Source: Aculops lycopersici
Taxonomy: Eukaryota > Arthropoda > Arachnida > Trombidiformes > Eriophyidae
Assembly (NCBI GenBank): GCA_015350385.1
Contig: WNKI01000001.1
Coordinates: forward strand, 600,496 to 664,495
Length of the DNA stretch: 64,000 nucleotides
Direction of reading: 5' to 3'
Notes under the pieces: model-generated
Told to the model about the DNA's origin: nothing
Database searches by the model: none
The model's input: the letters and a program-made list of their open reading frames with translations, nothing else
In this document: in pieces, positions 22,601 through 34,325 of the stretch
Layout of the letters: each line of letters opens with the position of its first letter
How positions within the stretch are numbered: the stretch's first letter is position 1
Position numbers and translations under genes: made by a program

Positions 22601-24980
22601 TCAGGCCGGTGCTGATGTTGATAGTCAAGATAATCGCAAAATCTCATGTCTAATGGCTGGCTTCCGACGAGGCCATATCAAGGTTGTCAAGTTGATGGTC
22701 AGACATGTCAATCAATTTCCATCTGATCAAGAGATCAACAGATATCTACAATTGCTTGACAACGATAAAGACTTGGATAAGAAGTGTAAGAGTTGCAAGG
22801 ACATCATATTTCAAGCTAAGGAGAGACAGGCAGCTGAAGCCAATAAGCATGCCAGCATCCTACTCCAAGAAATTGATCAAGAGAGATCGCGAGAAGAGAC
22901 TCGTAAGGCTGCGGCTGCTAGGAGGCGCGAAAAGAAGCGTCAAAAGAAGAAGGAGAAAGCAGAACAACTGAGAGCTAGAAGCGGTGATTCTAAAGAGAAT
23001 GTCGGTTTGAACGTTAGCAAGAAAGATCCTCTCAATAATAGTAACAGCAACACTAAGAGTAGTAAGCAGAATAAGACCTTGGCTAATTCTCATCTGAATG
23101 AAAACAATAATAATGATACCAGCAGCGACGATTCTAGCTCGTCCAGCGACAACGACGATGACGATAGCCTCATACTAGACGGCGAGAGTCTCGACCTACT
23201 CGAGATCGCGATTAATCGTGACATTCTGATGACTGGAGGACTAGTGACTAAAAGACCTGCAAACCTTGCCAAGCAACAGGTGCAATCTCGAGATGAAAAG
23301 AGTAAGGCAGCTACAGCAGCAAGTGCACCCAAGAAGAAAGAGAAGAAACAACAGCCAACCCCAAAGAAGCCAGAGCAACAGAAGGTCAGCCAATCACAAC
23401 AACAATCAACAAACAATAGCCATCAACTTCTCAAGGCGATGCGAGTTAAAACCAGTGATTTGAAGGAGGCAACTGAGAATCATCATCAAACTACATTGAA
23501 TAATAGTAGAAGTAAGCAACAGCAGAAACATACTTCTAACAACGAGCACAATACATCTCAAAATAATCATGATTCTAGTAGAGAAGACTCTAGAGCGTCT
23601 AGTGACAATGATGACGATGATAGTTTGATTGAGGATGGCGAAAGTTCCGAGGCAATGGATATGAGCCGCGAGATGTTGCTTACATGTTTGTCGGGTAACA
23701 ATAATAGCTCATCTAAGACACGAATTGCGGGCATAAGATCCCAAATGACCGCTGCGTCTAAACTTAAAGTTCAATCACCATCAAGCACTACTTTAAAGTC
23801 AAGTCAACAATTCCTTCGCGACAACAAAACCAAGCTCAAGCATAAAAAGGTAACCGTTCCAGCTTCGGCGATTAGTCGAGTGATTGGTCGAGGCGGAAGC
23901 AATATCAATACTGTGCGCGAGGTTTCTTGTGCTCACATTGAGGTGGAAAAGCAGAAGGGTCAGGCAGATCGAGGTGTAATCATTAAGGGTACAGCCGAAG
24001 CAACTCGTATTGCAACCCAATTAATTTATGCTCTAATCAATGAATCGAATAAGGACCTAAATGAGGTAATCAAGAATCTTGGGCTCCAGAAGCCAACAAT
24101 CGGCGGAGGTATTGCGTCAAATAGTATAAATCCTTCTAAGTTCATGTCAGCGACTAGTAGCATATCCAGCTCGAGTTCATCGAAGAGTGCATACACCAAC
24201 TCTTCAAGCCTTCATCAGCAACAGAGCAACACGATCCCCTCAGTTGGAGTTTGGAACAACTCTACAGCGGCGAACATGTTCGTTAGCCAGATTACACCAA
24301 CCAGATCCCAGTCGACACCGCAGCAGCATCGTGCTTCGGCAGCTCGGTCCCCGGTGATAGGTGCTCCGAGTTACAGTGTTGCAAATAATGTTCCTTCTCC
24401 GAACTACTCGCTGACGAACGCCATAAATGGACTCAGCATCAATGATTACCTTCAACAACACCAATTGCCAATCCATTCTACAGTTGCCACAGCAGCCACA
24501 GCCTCCGTGACAAGTGTGGGACAAAGGCAATCACAACAACCACCTCAAACACAGGTTGCACAACCCCAGCAACAACCAACGGGGAGTCAGTTTGTCGTCC
24601 CTACATCAATTGCAGATGTTGCCGCCGTCTCCGAGGCTCTGGCCTCCGTGGCGGGGTTGAGCGATCTCCAGCCTGGTTTAGTTGCATACAATCTAGCCCA
24701 TTTCGACGAAACTGCGGCCGCTTCATCGACACCCGAATACAGTCCGTTTAACAACTTATTTAGCAAAGTTGCACAGACTTCAGTTTGGCAACAGAATGTC
24801 GCAACCTCCACAGGTCAACAAAAAATGCAAAATAACACAGTCTACAACCAGTCAAACGAGGCCCAGGATCCGCTGCAGCACTTGCCTAACTTGAAACCAA
24901 TTGGAACCGAGAGAAAGTCGATCTTAGAACAGTGCATGAGGAACTTGTCCATGATGAACTTGCCACCTTACAATCAGTAA
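19650..24980 (+). CDS. mask: Mask / ANKHD1: multiple ankyrin repeat and KH domain protein
   Basis: This encodes 1776 aa in a single open exon. Mask is a large cytoplasmic scaffold that supports Yorkie/YAP, receptor-tyrosine-kinase and JAK/STAT signalling. Ankyrin block 1 spans about residues 5-490, with near-invariant mask sequence such as KESALTLACYKGQLDMVKF and EGYTPLMEAAREGHEEMVAL. A Thr/Asn/Gln-rich linker follows (about 495-690), then ankyrin block 2 (about 691-1020), a Lys/Arg/Glu-rich helix (about 1060-1115), Ser-Asp acidic stretches, a KH domain (about 1399-1465, with the loop IGRGGSN) and a Gln/Ser-rich tail. Family members carry about 200 or more residues before the first ankyrin repeat; here only about 8 precede it. 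An acceptor-like CACCTGCTCAG ends at 19665, so the true start probably lies in an upstream exon. AATAAA occurs soon after the stop (about 25005). Confidence 0.95.
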   Translation: MVTCSVNLLVDACNQGDIETVREFLNEGRIDSLTEEGESLLSAACSAGCFFLVEMILDMGADIEDRGQKDTTPLMEAANSGHSDIVKLLIERNASINAQTGQGNTPLILASANGHTECVKLLLDAGATTEEHNESGHTALMEAASNGHVNVAKLLISYGASINTHSHEFKESALTLACYKGQLDMVKFLLDAGADQEHKTEEMHTALMEASMDGHVEVARLLLDSGAQVTMPADSFESPLTLAACGGHVELAMLLLERGANIEEVNDEGYTPLMEAAREGHEEMVALLLSQGAEINAQTEETSETALTLACCGGFTEVVDFLIKAGADISAGANTPLMEAAQEGHLELVKYLISNAGAEINTATSSGDTALTYACDNGHTDVAEVLVSAGANIEQEADGGRTPLMKACRSGHASTVEFLISRGANVNKVSTNCDQTPLSLACSHGHLEVVEILLAHGADPTHRLRDSSTMLIEAAKGGHTNIVQLLIDYPGSLQSSPMNAMHATTNGNVCTSSTSTGTPTTTSTTSSTPTANNTTTIHTLTTTTTTYNNNNNNTNNHSSVSTSNLITNSNNFPNTNNPNCINLSSTHQTAIRSKAKVIGKSPKSLTRHGRQHQVPSNINEISAQTNQPNLDQQQQLNSGLPSAQQHQNQAVTITTQQQQHHVPQSTGDVASTSVLSPASWYPPIEVDSQTDSNHDTALTVACSNGHEDLVQLLLNRGPDVEHRDKKGFTSLMLAATAGHAKIVEILLNKHADLEAQSERTKDTALSLACSSGRYEVVEILLARGANKEHRNVSDYTPLSLAASGGYVQIIKLLLTHGAEINSRTGSKLGISPLMLAAMNGHAATVKLLLDMGSDINAQIETNRNTALTLACFQGRVDVVSLLLDRKANAEHRAKTGLTPLMEAASGGFVDVGRVLLDKGADVNAPPVPSSRDTALTIAADKGHCKFVELLLSRGAAFDVKNKKGNSPLWLACNGGHLEVVSLLIQAGADVDSQDNRKISCLMAGFRRGHIKVVKLMVRHVNQFPSDQEINRYLQLLDNDKDLDKKCKSCKDIIFQAKERQAAEANKHASILLQEIDQERSREETRKAAAARRREKKRQKKKEKAEQLRARSGDSKENVGLNVSKKDPLNNSNSNTKSSKQNKTLANSHLNENNNNDTSSDDSSSSSDNDDDDSLILDGESLDLLEIAINRDILMTGGLVTKRPANLAKQQVQSRDEKSKAATAASAPKKKEKKQQPTPKKPEQQKVSQSQQQSTNNSHQLLKAMRVKTSDLKEATENHHQTTLNNSRSKQQQKHTSNNEHNTSQNNHDSSREDSRASSDNDDDDSLIEDGESSEAMDMSREMLLTCLSGNNNSSSKTRIAGIRSQMTAASKLKVQSPSSTTLKSSQQFLRDNKTKLKHKKVTVPASAISRVIGRGGSNINTVREVSCAHIEVEKQKGQADRGVIIKGTAEATRIATQLIYALINESNKDLNEVIKNLGLQKPTIGGGIASNSINPSKFMSATSSISSSSSSKSAYTNSSSLHQQQSNTIPSVGVWNNSTAANMFVSQITPTRSQSTPQQHRASAARSPVIGAPSYSVANNVPSPNYSLTNAINGLSINDYLQQHQLPIHSTVATAATASVTSVGQRQSQQPPQTQVAQPQQQPTGSQFVVPTSIADVAAVSEALASVAGLSDLQPGLVAYNLAHFDETAAASSTPEYSPFNNLFSKVAQTSVWQQNVATSTGQQKMQNNTVYNQSNEAQDPLQHLPNLKPIGTERKSILEQCMRNLSMMNLPPYNQ

Positions 24981-25211
24981 TGTTGCCAAAAGATACACAA
25001 GGAAATAAACAATACCATCAACAAAAAGTCTAAGAAACAAAACATACCGCGATTTTGGTGCTCAACACTATTTTCCCCATCACAAGTTTCCTTGTCGATT
25101 TAGTTTTAGTTTGTTCTCAAGTTGCTTAAAATTATTGTAGAATTTTAATCTTATGTTATAGCTTCTATCTAACATATCGAGTAGATGATTGGACAACAGA
25201 TGGTTCCTCTA
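24981..25211. other. Convergent 3' flanks of mask and RABIF
   Basis: A tail-to-tail intergenic stretch of 231 bp with a mask AATAAA near 25005. It is AT-rich and no further features were seen. Confidence 0.7.
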
Positions 25212-25790
25212 TCACCAGACATACAGGTAACTTTCTTTCGTTGTAGGGTCAAACCAACCCAGAGGACAGAGGTTACATTCGGCACATACAAGGTACCTAA
25301 GGCCGTTGACAGTGGTGAGGTCGGTTGGAGGAGGTGCTTGTTGCTGTTGAGGTTCTTGTTCTGTTTCACTGTGGCTCAACTCTTGCCTTTGTGGTTTGAC
25401 TTCTTTCGTGTAGCCAATTTGTTCAAATTTGTACATATCATCCACTAACCAGTAGCATCCTCGCTTCAAGTTGCCGAATGTCTTTTGGCTTGGATGCTGG
25501 AGATTTAGATTCTTCTCAAGTGCTAACATGGCTTCGGATGGAATGATCAATTTTGCTGTATCTGGTTTTAATATCACTGTCTTACATTCACAGGTGATTT
25601 CCTTGGCGTTGGTCAGCTGATTGTTGCAGTTAGCTGTTGCTGGTGGGGTGGTGGTCGGCGACTTGCTTGTATCCTCAACGACGACAGAGGTTGCATTCTG
25701 CTCGACCTCTTCAATATTTATCCTAGTGATCTCACTCAGGAACTTAATGCCAAGAAGCTCGGCGAGTTTCTTGGTGTTGTCATCGGCCAT
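25212..25790 (-). CDS. RABIF: RABIF / MSS4-like guanine nucleotide exchange factor or Rab chaperone
   Basis: This encodes 192 aa from the first ATG at 25790 (the frame extends upstream without an ATG). Mss4 binds nucleotide-free exocytic Rabs (Rab1/3/8/10 types) and stabilises them. The conserved core is present: ITCECKTVILKP, then YWLVDDMYKFEQIGYTKEV (human WLVEDMFIFENVGFTKDV) and RYLVCAECNLCPLGWFD (human KFLVCADCEIGPIGWH). Zn-binding normally uses two CxxC pairs. The second (CAEC) is intact, but the first reads CEC (CxC), one residue short. Extra features are a Lys/Glu amino-terminal extension of about 60 residues and a polar Gln/Pro insertion between the two core strands. The protein ends at YLYVW, about 8 residues earlier than the human protein. 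Confidence 0.85.
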   Translation of the reverse strand: MADDNTKKLAELLGIKFLSEITRINIEEVEQNATSVVVEDTSKSPTTTPPATANCNNQLTNAKEITCECKTVILKPDTAKLIIPSEAMLALEKNLNLQHPSQKTFGNLKRGCYWLVDDMYKFEQIGYTKEVKPQRQELSHSETEQEPQQQQAPPPTDLTTVNGLRYLVCAECNLCPLGWFDPTTKESYLYVW

Positions 25791-27608
25791 TTCCAATAGC
25801 TGACCTTGATTTGTGCGACTGTTAAAGATAGTATCAATAATTTGCAAAATTACGTCACTGTTGTTGATCACTGGTTTGTTGATGATGATGATGATGATGT
25901 TATATGGAGGAAATAGTACATCACACTGGCAACCGACACACAATTGGCGGTTTGGCTCCTCCTTTCACCCTCTGAAAATTCAGGTGAGCTTTCCTATCGT
26001 CAAGCGTGCAAAACAAGAGAAAAAATCTCGTGCTTCTGTAGTATTTTTTAGCCAAAGCACGATGCAAAAGCTGATCAGTCAGCTGTTGTAGGTAAATATT
26101 CGGCAGCAAGTTTGCATTTGTGTGCATGCGTGAGTTTTGATGACTACATGAGCATCGATTGCGTAGGCTTGGTGGCAAGCCTAGCCATCGTTATCGTTTC
26201 CATTGACTGATAGCCTATGCGAATTGGCTTAACTTGTACTAGTGTGACAGAATTTTCTGCTAGCTTGGTGAAATGACTGACTAGCATTGAGCTCATGGCA
26301 AGCGATTGGTTGCGGCGTCTAGGTTGCAAACTCTTGAGCTAGTGTAATGCGAAATGTAGTCATAAACTTTTGCGTTTGCCTCACTCTCGATGGGGGAGGA
26401 CACCGAGAGCGCGTTTTGTTGTTGCTTTTGTTGTTGGCAAGTCACTTTGGGTTGTTGTTTTTGTCGCCGTTGTTGTGCTTTTATAACCAGATATTGTATT
26501 GCGGCGCGCAAGTTGCCGCGGTTGCAATGTGCGCGGCGCACTAATTTGTGCAAATCCACAAGCTTTGGGCCGGGCGCCCATAGCGAGGGAGTGAGCCCCG
26601 TGTTTAATGTTTCCAGTGTTGCAACGGGCCAAAAGTGCCCCCTTGCCGAGCAGACGCAAGCTGTTGGTGTTGCCACTGGCGCAGTCCAATGGGCGCGACG
26701 AGCAAGAGCCCCAGCGAACAGAGGCGTGAGTTCGCCATTGGCAAGTGCAGCGAGTCAGTATGCCGAGCGCGCATCAGCATCATTGCACTTGCTGCCCGTT
26801 GACTTGTGCGTTTGTGTTGCGTGGTTGGCTGGATTCGCTTGCGTTCAACAGAGCAGAGGCAGCGGCAGTCGCAACAACGACACAGGCAGACGCTCTTGCG
26901 CCTGTTTTGTGTGCTCTAGGAATCGGGACGGGCGTGCCCCCGTGCGCGACGAGAGTCTAGCGCGACTGTGGCCAAAGCAGCGGCTTTAGTAGCGAGTGAC
27001 ATTGTGTGTGGCGGTGGCGGCAGTGGTGGTGGTGGTGCAGCCACAACACAATGCGACAGGCGCAACAGAAACACAGGCGGCGGCTGCAGTGGTGCGGCAA
27101 TGGGCTGTGTTCGTTTTCCCATCTCGAGCCAAGCTAGAGTGTGTGTTGCGTTGCTTTGATGCACGACTCTCTCTCTCTCTCTCTCTCGGCTCGAGTACGT
27201 TGATTGCATTAGATCGCCGTGAAGCTAAAGCGAAAACTACAGCTACTTCTGTCGGCTAGTAGCGAACTGTATTTTCCACTCTCTCTCTCTCTCTCTCTCT
27301 CTCACCCTGTTTTATATCATCTCATCACTTTATCTCACAACCACCTAAAAACATTTATGGATATTATAATATTATAATTCTTATTGCACATTCATTGCAT
27401 ATATACATTCAAATATATATACATACAGATACATATACATATACATATACATCACACCACATAGAGAGGGACACGTAACGTCAAATGTTACTCGCAAATC
27501 ATTAACATCAGCATCAACTCATCAGTTGCATCAACTCCAACCCAAACACCAAGCCCAATATATTTCGACTCACCATAATTGAACCCCTCCCCCTCCACCC
27601 CAAGCAAA
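25791..27608. other. Divergent RABIF / beta-spectrin upstream region
   Basis: This holds the 5' flanks of RABIF (minus) and beta-spectrin (plus). It includes GC-rich sequence near 26500-27050, CT microsatellites at about 27168-27187 and 27280-27302, and an ATACAT repeat at about 27420-27452. ORFs of up to 199 codons here lack domains and normal composition, and I do not accept them. The beta-spectrin leader is probably in the last few hundred bases. Confidence 0.5.
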
Positions 27609-30600
27609 ATGACCACCGATATTTCGGTAAACGTCCGCTGGGATCCGGACACCCAAAAGGAGATTGAGGACTACGAGTACGACTACGATGGAGGTAACTC
27701 GTCCTCGCGTCTCTTTGAAAGGTCCAGGATTCGCGCCCTGGCCGACGAAAGAGAAACTGTTCAGAAGAAGACCTTTTGCAAGTGGGTTAATTCCCATCTA
27801 ATTAGGGCCAATTGCAAGATTCAAGACTTATATGTTGATTTAAGGGATGGAAAGAAGTTGTTGAAGTTGTTGGAAATATTATCTGGCGAGCGATTGCCCA
27901 AGCCAACTAAGGGTAAGATGCGAATTCACTGCCTGGAGAATGTCGATAAGGCGCTCCAATTTTTACTTCGCGAGCAACGAGTTCACTTGGAAAACTTGGG
28001 CTCGCATGATATCGTTGATGGAAATCCAAGATTGACTCTAGGTCTCATCTGGACAATTATATTGCGCTTCCAAATTCAGGATATTATTTTGGATGAGGAG
28101 GGTTTCGATACGCAGGAGACCAAGTCGGCCAAGGACGCGCTACTATTGTGGTGCCAGATGAAGACTGCCGGCTATCCAAATGTAAATGTGCGCAACTTTA
28201 CCAGCTCGTGGAAGGACGGTTTGGCTTTTAATGCAATTTTACACAAGCATCGGCCAGATTTAATCCAATACGAGAGGCTCAACAAGAACGAGCCAATTAA
28301 AAACTTGAACAATGCCTTCTCCGTGGCCGAGGACAAGCTTGGCCTGGCGCGCCTACTCGACGCCGAGGATGTTTGGACCGACAATCCAGATGAGAAGTCA
28401 ATCATCACCTACGTGGTCACATGGTACCACTACTTCTCCAAAATGAAGGCCGAAACGGTTCAGGGCCGACGTATTGGCGGAGTTATGGGCAAAGCGTTCG
28501 AAAACGAGAAATTGATTCAAGACTACGAGGGTCTAACCAGCGAGCTATTGCGCTGGATTGAGGGCAAGATTGGCGATTTGTCGGATAGAAACTTTGCAAA
28601 CTCCCTGGACGGCGTTCAGCAACAACTAGGTCAATTCAACGATTATAGAACCAAGGAGAAGCCGCCCAAGTTTGCGGAGAAGGGCAACCTGGAGATCTCG
28701 CTGTTTACTATTCAATCTAAACTACGTGCTAATAATCAAAAACCCTACACACCCGGCGAGGGAAAAACCATCAATGATATTAATAGGGCTTGGGAGCGGT
28801 TGGAGCGAGCTGAGCACGAGCGCGAGCTAGCCATTCGAGAGGAGATGATTAGGCAGGAGAAGTTGAAGCAGCTAGCTTGGCGCTTCGACAAGAAGGCTGG
28901 AATGAGAGAGCAATGGTTGAGTGAGAACCAGCGTCTCATTAACAAGGACACCTTTGGCGAGGATCTCCAATCTGTTGAGGCTGCAAGCAAGAAACACGAG
29001 GCCATTGAAACCGACATCCTGGCCTACGAGGATCGAGTACAAGCCGTTGTGTCGGTCGCCAATGAGCTCAAGGCTGAAAACTACTACGACAGCGAGCGCA
29101 TCATTGCCCGAAAGGACAATGTTATCAAGCTTTGGAATTATCTCATTGACTTGCTTTCAAATCGTCGCATGCGCCTCGAGAAATGCATGACCCTGCAGCA
29201 CATCTTCCACGAGATGGACTATCTTGAGGCTTCAATGGCCGACCTACGCTCGAAGCTCATCTCCGACGATCATGGCAAACACCTCATGGGCGTAGAGGAT
29301 CTCCTACAGAAGCATAGTCTCGTTGAGGCTGACATCAATATGCTAGGTGAACGTATAAAGGCTGTTGTCAAGGGATCAGAGGACTTTATTGACGATGAAT
29401 CGGATGCTTATAGACCATGCGAACCCTCGAGAATCAAGGCGCGCAACGTTGAGCTCGAGAAGGAGTACGCAGATTTGGTTAAACAGGCGATGGCTCATCG
29501 TAAGAAGTTGGAGGATTCGCGTCAACTGTGGCAATTCTACTGGGACATTGACCAAGAAGAGGGTTGGATCAAGGAGAAGGAGCGCATTTTATCCTCCAAG
29601 GACATTGGTCACGATCTATCAACTGTACACATGTTGATTGGCAAGAACAAGACCCTCGAGGACGAGCTAGCTGCTCATGAACCGCAAACTATGGACGTGC
29701 TGAAGAGTGGCGAAGATCTCATTAAGTCAGGCCACTCGCAGGCTCCAGAGATACAGAGAAGAATTGAACAGGTTGATTCGGCTTGGGCGCAACTCAATGA
29801 GTTGCAAGCAATCAGGACTATGCAATTGAACGAGGCCATTGATTTTCACCAATTTTTCACTGACGCCGACGATGTGGACGCCTGGATGTTTGATACATTT
29901 AGATTGGTCACCAGTAAGGACGTTGGAGTTGATGAGGTCAATGCTGAGTCTTTATTGAAGAAACACGAGAAGATTCACAAGGACTTGCTGGCCTACAAGG
30001 AGACTATCAATAATCTTGGCCAACAGGCAGGTAATCTGGGTGACGAGTACCGAACACAGCCACAGGTGGCCGAGAGGTTGTCGTCGATCGACAAGCGTTA
30101 CGCGGAACTGTTAGAGTTATCCAATCAACGTAAGCAGCGTTTGATTGATGCAAGTGCCTTGTACAAGTTGTTCAATGAAGCAAACGGAGTTGAGCAATGG
30201 GTTGTTGAGAAGCAGAAGATGCTAAACTCGATGCAACCGACACAGGATATGGAAGACACTGAAGTGATGCGCCATAGATTTGAGACATTCGAGCAGGAGA
30301 TGGAAAACAACAAGGGCCGCATTGAGTATGTTGACAATTTAGCCCGAAACCTTGTCGAGGGTGGACATCCAGATTCTCAGGCTATAATTGATCGTCAGCG
30401 TAAGTTGGAGGCTAAATGGAACGAGCTCAAGAAGAACTCGGACAAGAAACGGGCGGATATTGACGCAGCTCATGGAGTGCAAACCTTCTACTTGGATTGC
30501 AGTGAAACCATCTCTTGGATTGAGGAGAAGACTAAATCCCTAAAGGTTACCGAGGAGTTGGACAACAATTTGTCGGGTATTATGACTCTACAGCGTCGGC

Positions 30601-33600
30601 TCGGCGGCATGGAACGTGATCTCAAGGCCATTCAAGATAAGCTGGCCGAGTTGGAGGCCGAGAAGGCGCGCATTGAGAGGGAACACCCACAGGAGGCTAA
30701 GCAAATCAACCAGGAAGTGGAGCGCATTCGTGCTAGCTGGATTGATCTCAACAAGCTCAAGAAGGATCGTGACGCAAAGTTGGAGGAGGCGGGCGACTTG
30801 CATCGTTTCCTGCGCGACCTAGACCATTTCCAAGCTTGGCTCTCGAAGACGCAAAAGGATATTGCCTCGGAGGAGATACCCGCTTCGTTGCAGGAAGCCG
30901 AGCAATTGCTTGCTAAGCACAAACAAATCAAGGAAGAGGTTGACAATTATCGCGACGATCACAAGAAGATGATGGAATATGGTGAGGGTCTGACAAGGGG
31001 TCAAACCGATCCACAATATTTGTTCCTAAGACAACGTCTCCAGTCGCTAGACGATGATTGGCGCTCGTTGCACAAGATGCTCGAGATTCGGGAACGTTTC
31101 CTATCTCAACAACACGCCCTCCAAATGTTCCTGCGGGACGCTAAGCAAGCTGAAACTGTCTTAAACCAACAAGAGAGTTACCTATCGCGAGATGAAATTC
31201 CCACAAGTTTAGATGAAGCTGAGGAATTGATCAAGAAACACGAGGCCTTTTTAACTTCAATGGATGCAAACGAGGAGAAGTTGCGCAATGTGGACAACTT
31301 TGCTCAACGCCTTAATACCGATGACAACTTTGCAAATGAGAATGACCGCGATAGGGTTCTCTCGAAGGCGAACGCAATTTCCGATCGCCGCGATGCAAAC
31401 TTAAGACGCGCTAGCGAGATAACCGACAAACTGAAGGATCAGCTCCAGTTGCAACAATTCCTGAGTAATTGTGATGAGCTCAACGAATGGATGCAGGAGA
31501 AGGCCATTGTCGCCGAGGACGAGACCTATAGGAGTGCCAAAACCCTACATAGCAAGTGGACCCGGCATCGTGCCCACGAATTGGAGATTGCCGCCAACAA
31601 GGACAGGCTGAATCGCTTAAGACAGGAGGGCGAACAGCTCAAGGCCGACCAACCTGAGTTGGCTAAGGTGGTCGACAATCGTCTCGACGAGATCGATAAC
31701 CAATTTGCCGCCTTGGAACAGGCAACTAAGGAGAAGGGCGAGAAGTTGTTCGATGCAAACAGACCACTGCTTTATGAACAAACTTGCAACGCCATTGACG
31801 AATGGATCAACGAGTTGGAACCAATTCTGGGCGCCGAAACGGAGCAAGACTTGACTGGCGTTAATAGAGCTTTAGCTAAACAGCAAAACATTGAGAGTCA
31901 ACTGGAGGACCGCGCTCGTCAGGTTAATGAGCTCGAGAATCAGGCCGTGCACTTGGAGAAGATTGAGCCCGAGAAGGGCGAGATCATTAAGGCGCGCAAG
32001 TTGCATGTTGAGGAGAGATTCCAGAGACTCCAAGCACCGATTTTGGAGAGAAAGCAACAGTTGATCAAGAAGAAGGAGGCCTTACAATTCCGCCGCGATG
32101 TTGAGGACGAGCGAACTAGGATTCGCGAGAAACTTCCGCTTGCTCAATCGCAAGACTATGGCAACAACCTACACGACGTGCAAGTTCTATTACGTAAGAA
32201 CCAATCTCTCCGCAATGAAATCGACAACCATGAGCCTAGGATCATGAACATCTGTCAGACAGGCAACCGCTTGATTGAGGAGGGACATGATGATGCACCA
32301 GAGTTTAGGTCTCTCATTGAACAGTTGCTCTTGGATTGGGATAACCTTAAGCACGAGGTTGACAATAGGCGAGTCAAGTTGCTTGAGAACGAAAAGGTGC
32401 AACAGTATTTCTTCGACGCCCTTGAAGCCGAACAATGGATGAGTGAACAAGAGCTTTATATGATGTCCGACGACCGGGGTAAGGATGAGTTTACCTCGCA
32501 GAATATTAAGAGAAAACATGAAGCAATTGAGGCGGCAATCAGGGATTATGGACAGACGATGAACCAATTGAAGGAGACTGCCAACTTGTTGCAACGCGAA
32601 AATGTCGCCGACTCGGAGAGGATCGCTCAGCGTCAGAATGAGATTGACAAGTTGTATGGTCAACTGAATGAGCTTGCTAGCGATAGACAATCGCGTTTGA
32701 ACGAGGGATTGGCTTTGTTCAGATTGAACCGCGAGATCGAGGATCTGATGCAATGGATTTCGCAACGCGAGGCCATTGCAAACTCGCACGAGCTAGGCCA
32801 AGATTTGGATCACGTGATTATGTTACGCGAGCGCTTTAAGCAATTCGCAAAGGATACTGAGAAGTGCGGCAGTGAACGCGTCGAGAGGGTTAACGAGACT
32901 GCCGACAAGCTAATTCTAGGCGGGCACGCAGACAATAGTCTGATTGCCAAGTGGAAGGAGATGCTGGATGAAAGTTGGACCGATCTACTGGAGATTATCA
33001 AGACCAGAAGCGAGGAGTTGACCCAATCGCACAGGTTGCACCAATTCTTACACGATTGTCGCGATCTCAACGCAAGAATCAACGAGAAATCATCTGGTCT
33101 CAATGAGGACGTCGGCCGTGACGCCGCTTCGGTCGCTATGTCTCAGAGGAAACACGAAAACTTCGAGAACGATCTACAGTCACTGATTGATGCAGCCGGT
33201 TTTATCAGCAAAGAGTCCGCCGAGTTGCAGACTTTGTATGCTGGAAACAAAGCAAAAGAAATTCGAACTCGCGAAGAGGAGGTCACCTCGGCGCTGGAGA
33301 AACTATTGACCATGTGCAAGTCGAGACGTCGTCGTTTGGAGGAGACCAGCGATCTATTCAAGTTCTTGAATAAGATTCGCGAGCTCATGTCCTGGATGGA
33401 GGATGTGGTTAGGCAAATGAACACCTCGGAGAAGCCACGCGATGTTCATGGAGTCGAGGCGCTCATGAAGAGCCACCAGACACTAAAGGCCGAGATCGAG
33501 AGCAAGAAGGCGCTATTCGAAGAGTGCGAGGCGCTTGGCGCCGAGCTATTGTCTCGTCAGCACTACGCTTCGGCCGAGATCAACGAAAAGCTCGACTCGC

Positions 33601-34035
33601 TAAGGAGAAAGCAACGCGAGATGAACGCCAGATGGGACGAGCGTTGGGACCACTTGGAGATTATTCTAGAGGTCTACCAGTTTGCTCGTGATGCTGCCGT
33701 TGCCGAGGCTTGGCTAGTTGCACAAGACCCCTACCTGTTGAGCACAGAGCTTGGACATACCATTGAGGAGGTGTTGGAGTTGATTAAGAAGCACGAGGAG
33801 TATGAGAAGACTGCTGCTGCTCAACACGAACGATTCGTAGCCCTCCAGAAGCCAACAACATTTGAGATTCGCGAATTGCAACTTCTAGAAGAGGAGCGGT
33901 CGCGTAGTCGGGACACAACAACGGCTCGTGGAACCACTGCAACTTCATCCAGATTTAGGTCACCCTCGGAGGAGAGCCAGACTGAACTATCGTCAAGTCT
34001 GACGGAACGTGGTGGCCCAACAAGTGAAACTCCAA
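27609..34035 (+). CDS. beta-Spec: Beta-spectrin, exon 1 of 4 seen (CH domains and spectrin repeats)
   Basis: Beta-spectrin pairs with alpha-spectrin and cross-links actin under the plasma membrane. The ATG at 27609 starts MTTDISVNVRWDP, as in arthropod beta-spectrins; an in-frame ATG 30 bp upstream is less likely. Tandem calponin-homology domains (about residues 45-150 and 165-270) form the actin-binding head, with TFCKWVNSHL and LLLWCQMKTAGYPNVNVRNF typical of CH1 and CH2. The rest is a run of triple-helical spectrin repeats (family norm 17) to about residue 2090, then a Ser/Thr/Arg-rich linker. The exon ends at CCAA|GTAAGT. Reading through the donor meets TAG after two codons, which would give an isoform without the PH domain. 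The four exons join in frame to 2369 aa, slightly more than the usual 2290. Confidence 0.96.
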
Positions 34036-34247
34036 GTAAGTAGACTTCCTCTTTTCCTCAACAGTTTATTTGTTTGCTTATATTTTGAGTGATTGTCTGC
34101 TGCATTATTCGCATATCCCAATAGTAGAATGAATCCCTAACGCTTAGTTTGCATGACTTTAAACGACACCTTAACCTTAAACTCAACACCTCACCAAAAC
34201 ATTTACCTATTTTGCATCTACTTGACTCAATTTAACCCAACGAGTAG

Positions 34248-34325
34248 CTCGCCTTTCCAAAGCGGAAAGAATGCTAGGCAAAGGGTCGCAGCAACCTAAT
34301 ATTCCACGTTCGAGCAAATCAGGTG
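34248..34325 (+). CDS. beta-Spec: Beta-spectrin, exon 2 (linker)
   Basis: A 78-nt exon between acceptor TAG and donor GTG|GTAAGT, phase 1 on both sides. It encodes a basic linker (RLSKAERMLGKGSQQPN). The acceptor is a tandem NAGNAG (GAGTAG), so an alternative exon starting at 34245 would change Thr to Ile-Ala. Because the exon is symmetric it could be skipped without a frameshift. Confidence 0.8.

Noticed and set aside
26390..26989. 199-codon plus-strand ORF upstream of beta-spectrin
   Set aside because: Cys/Arg/Ala-rich, no domain, overlapped by other open frames in a GC-rich promoter-like region.
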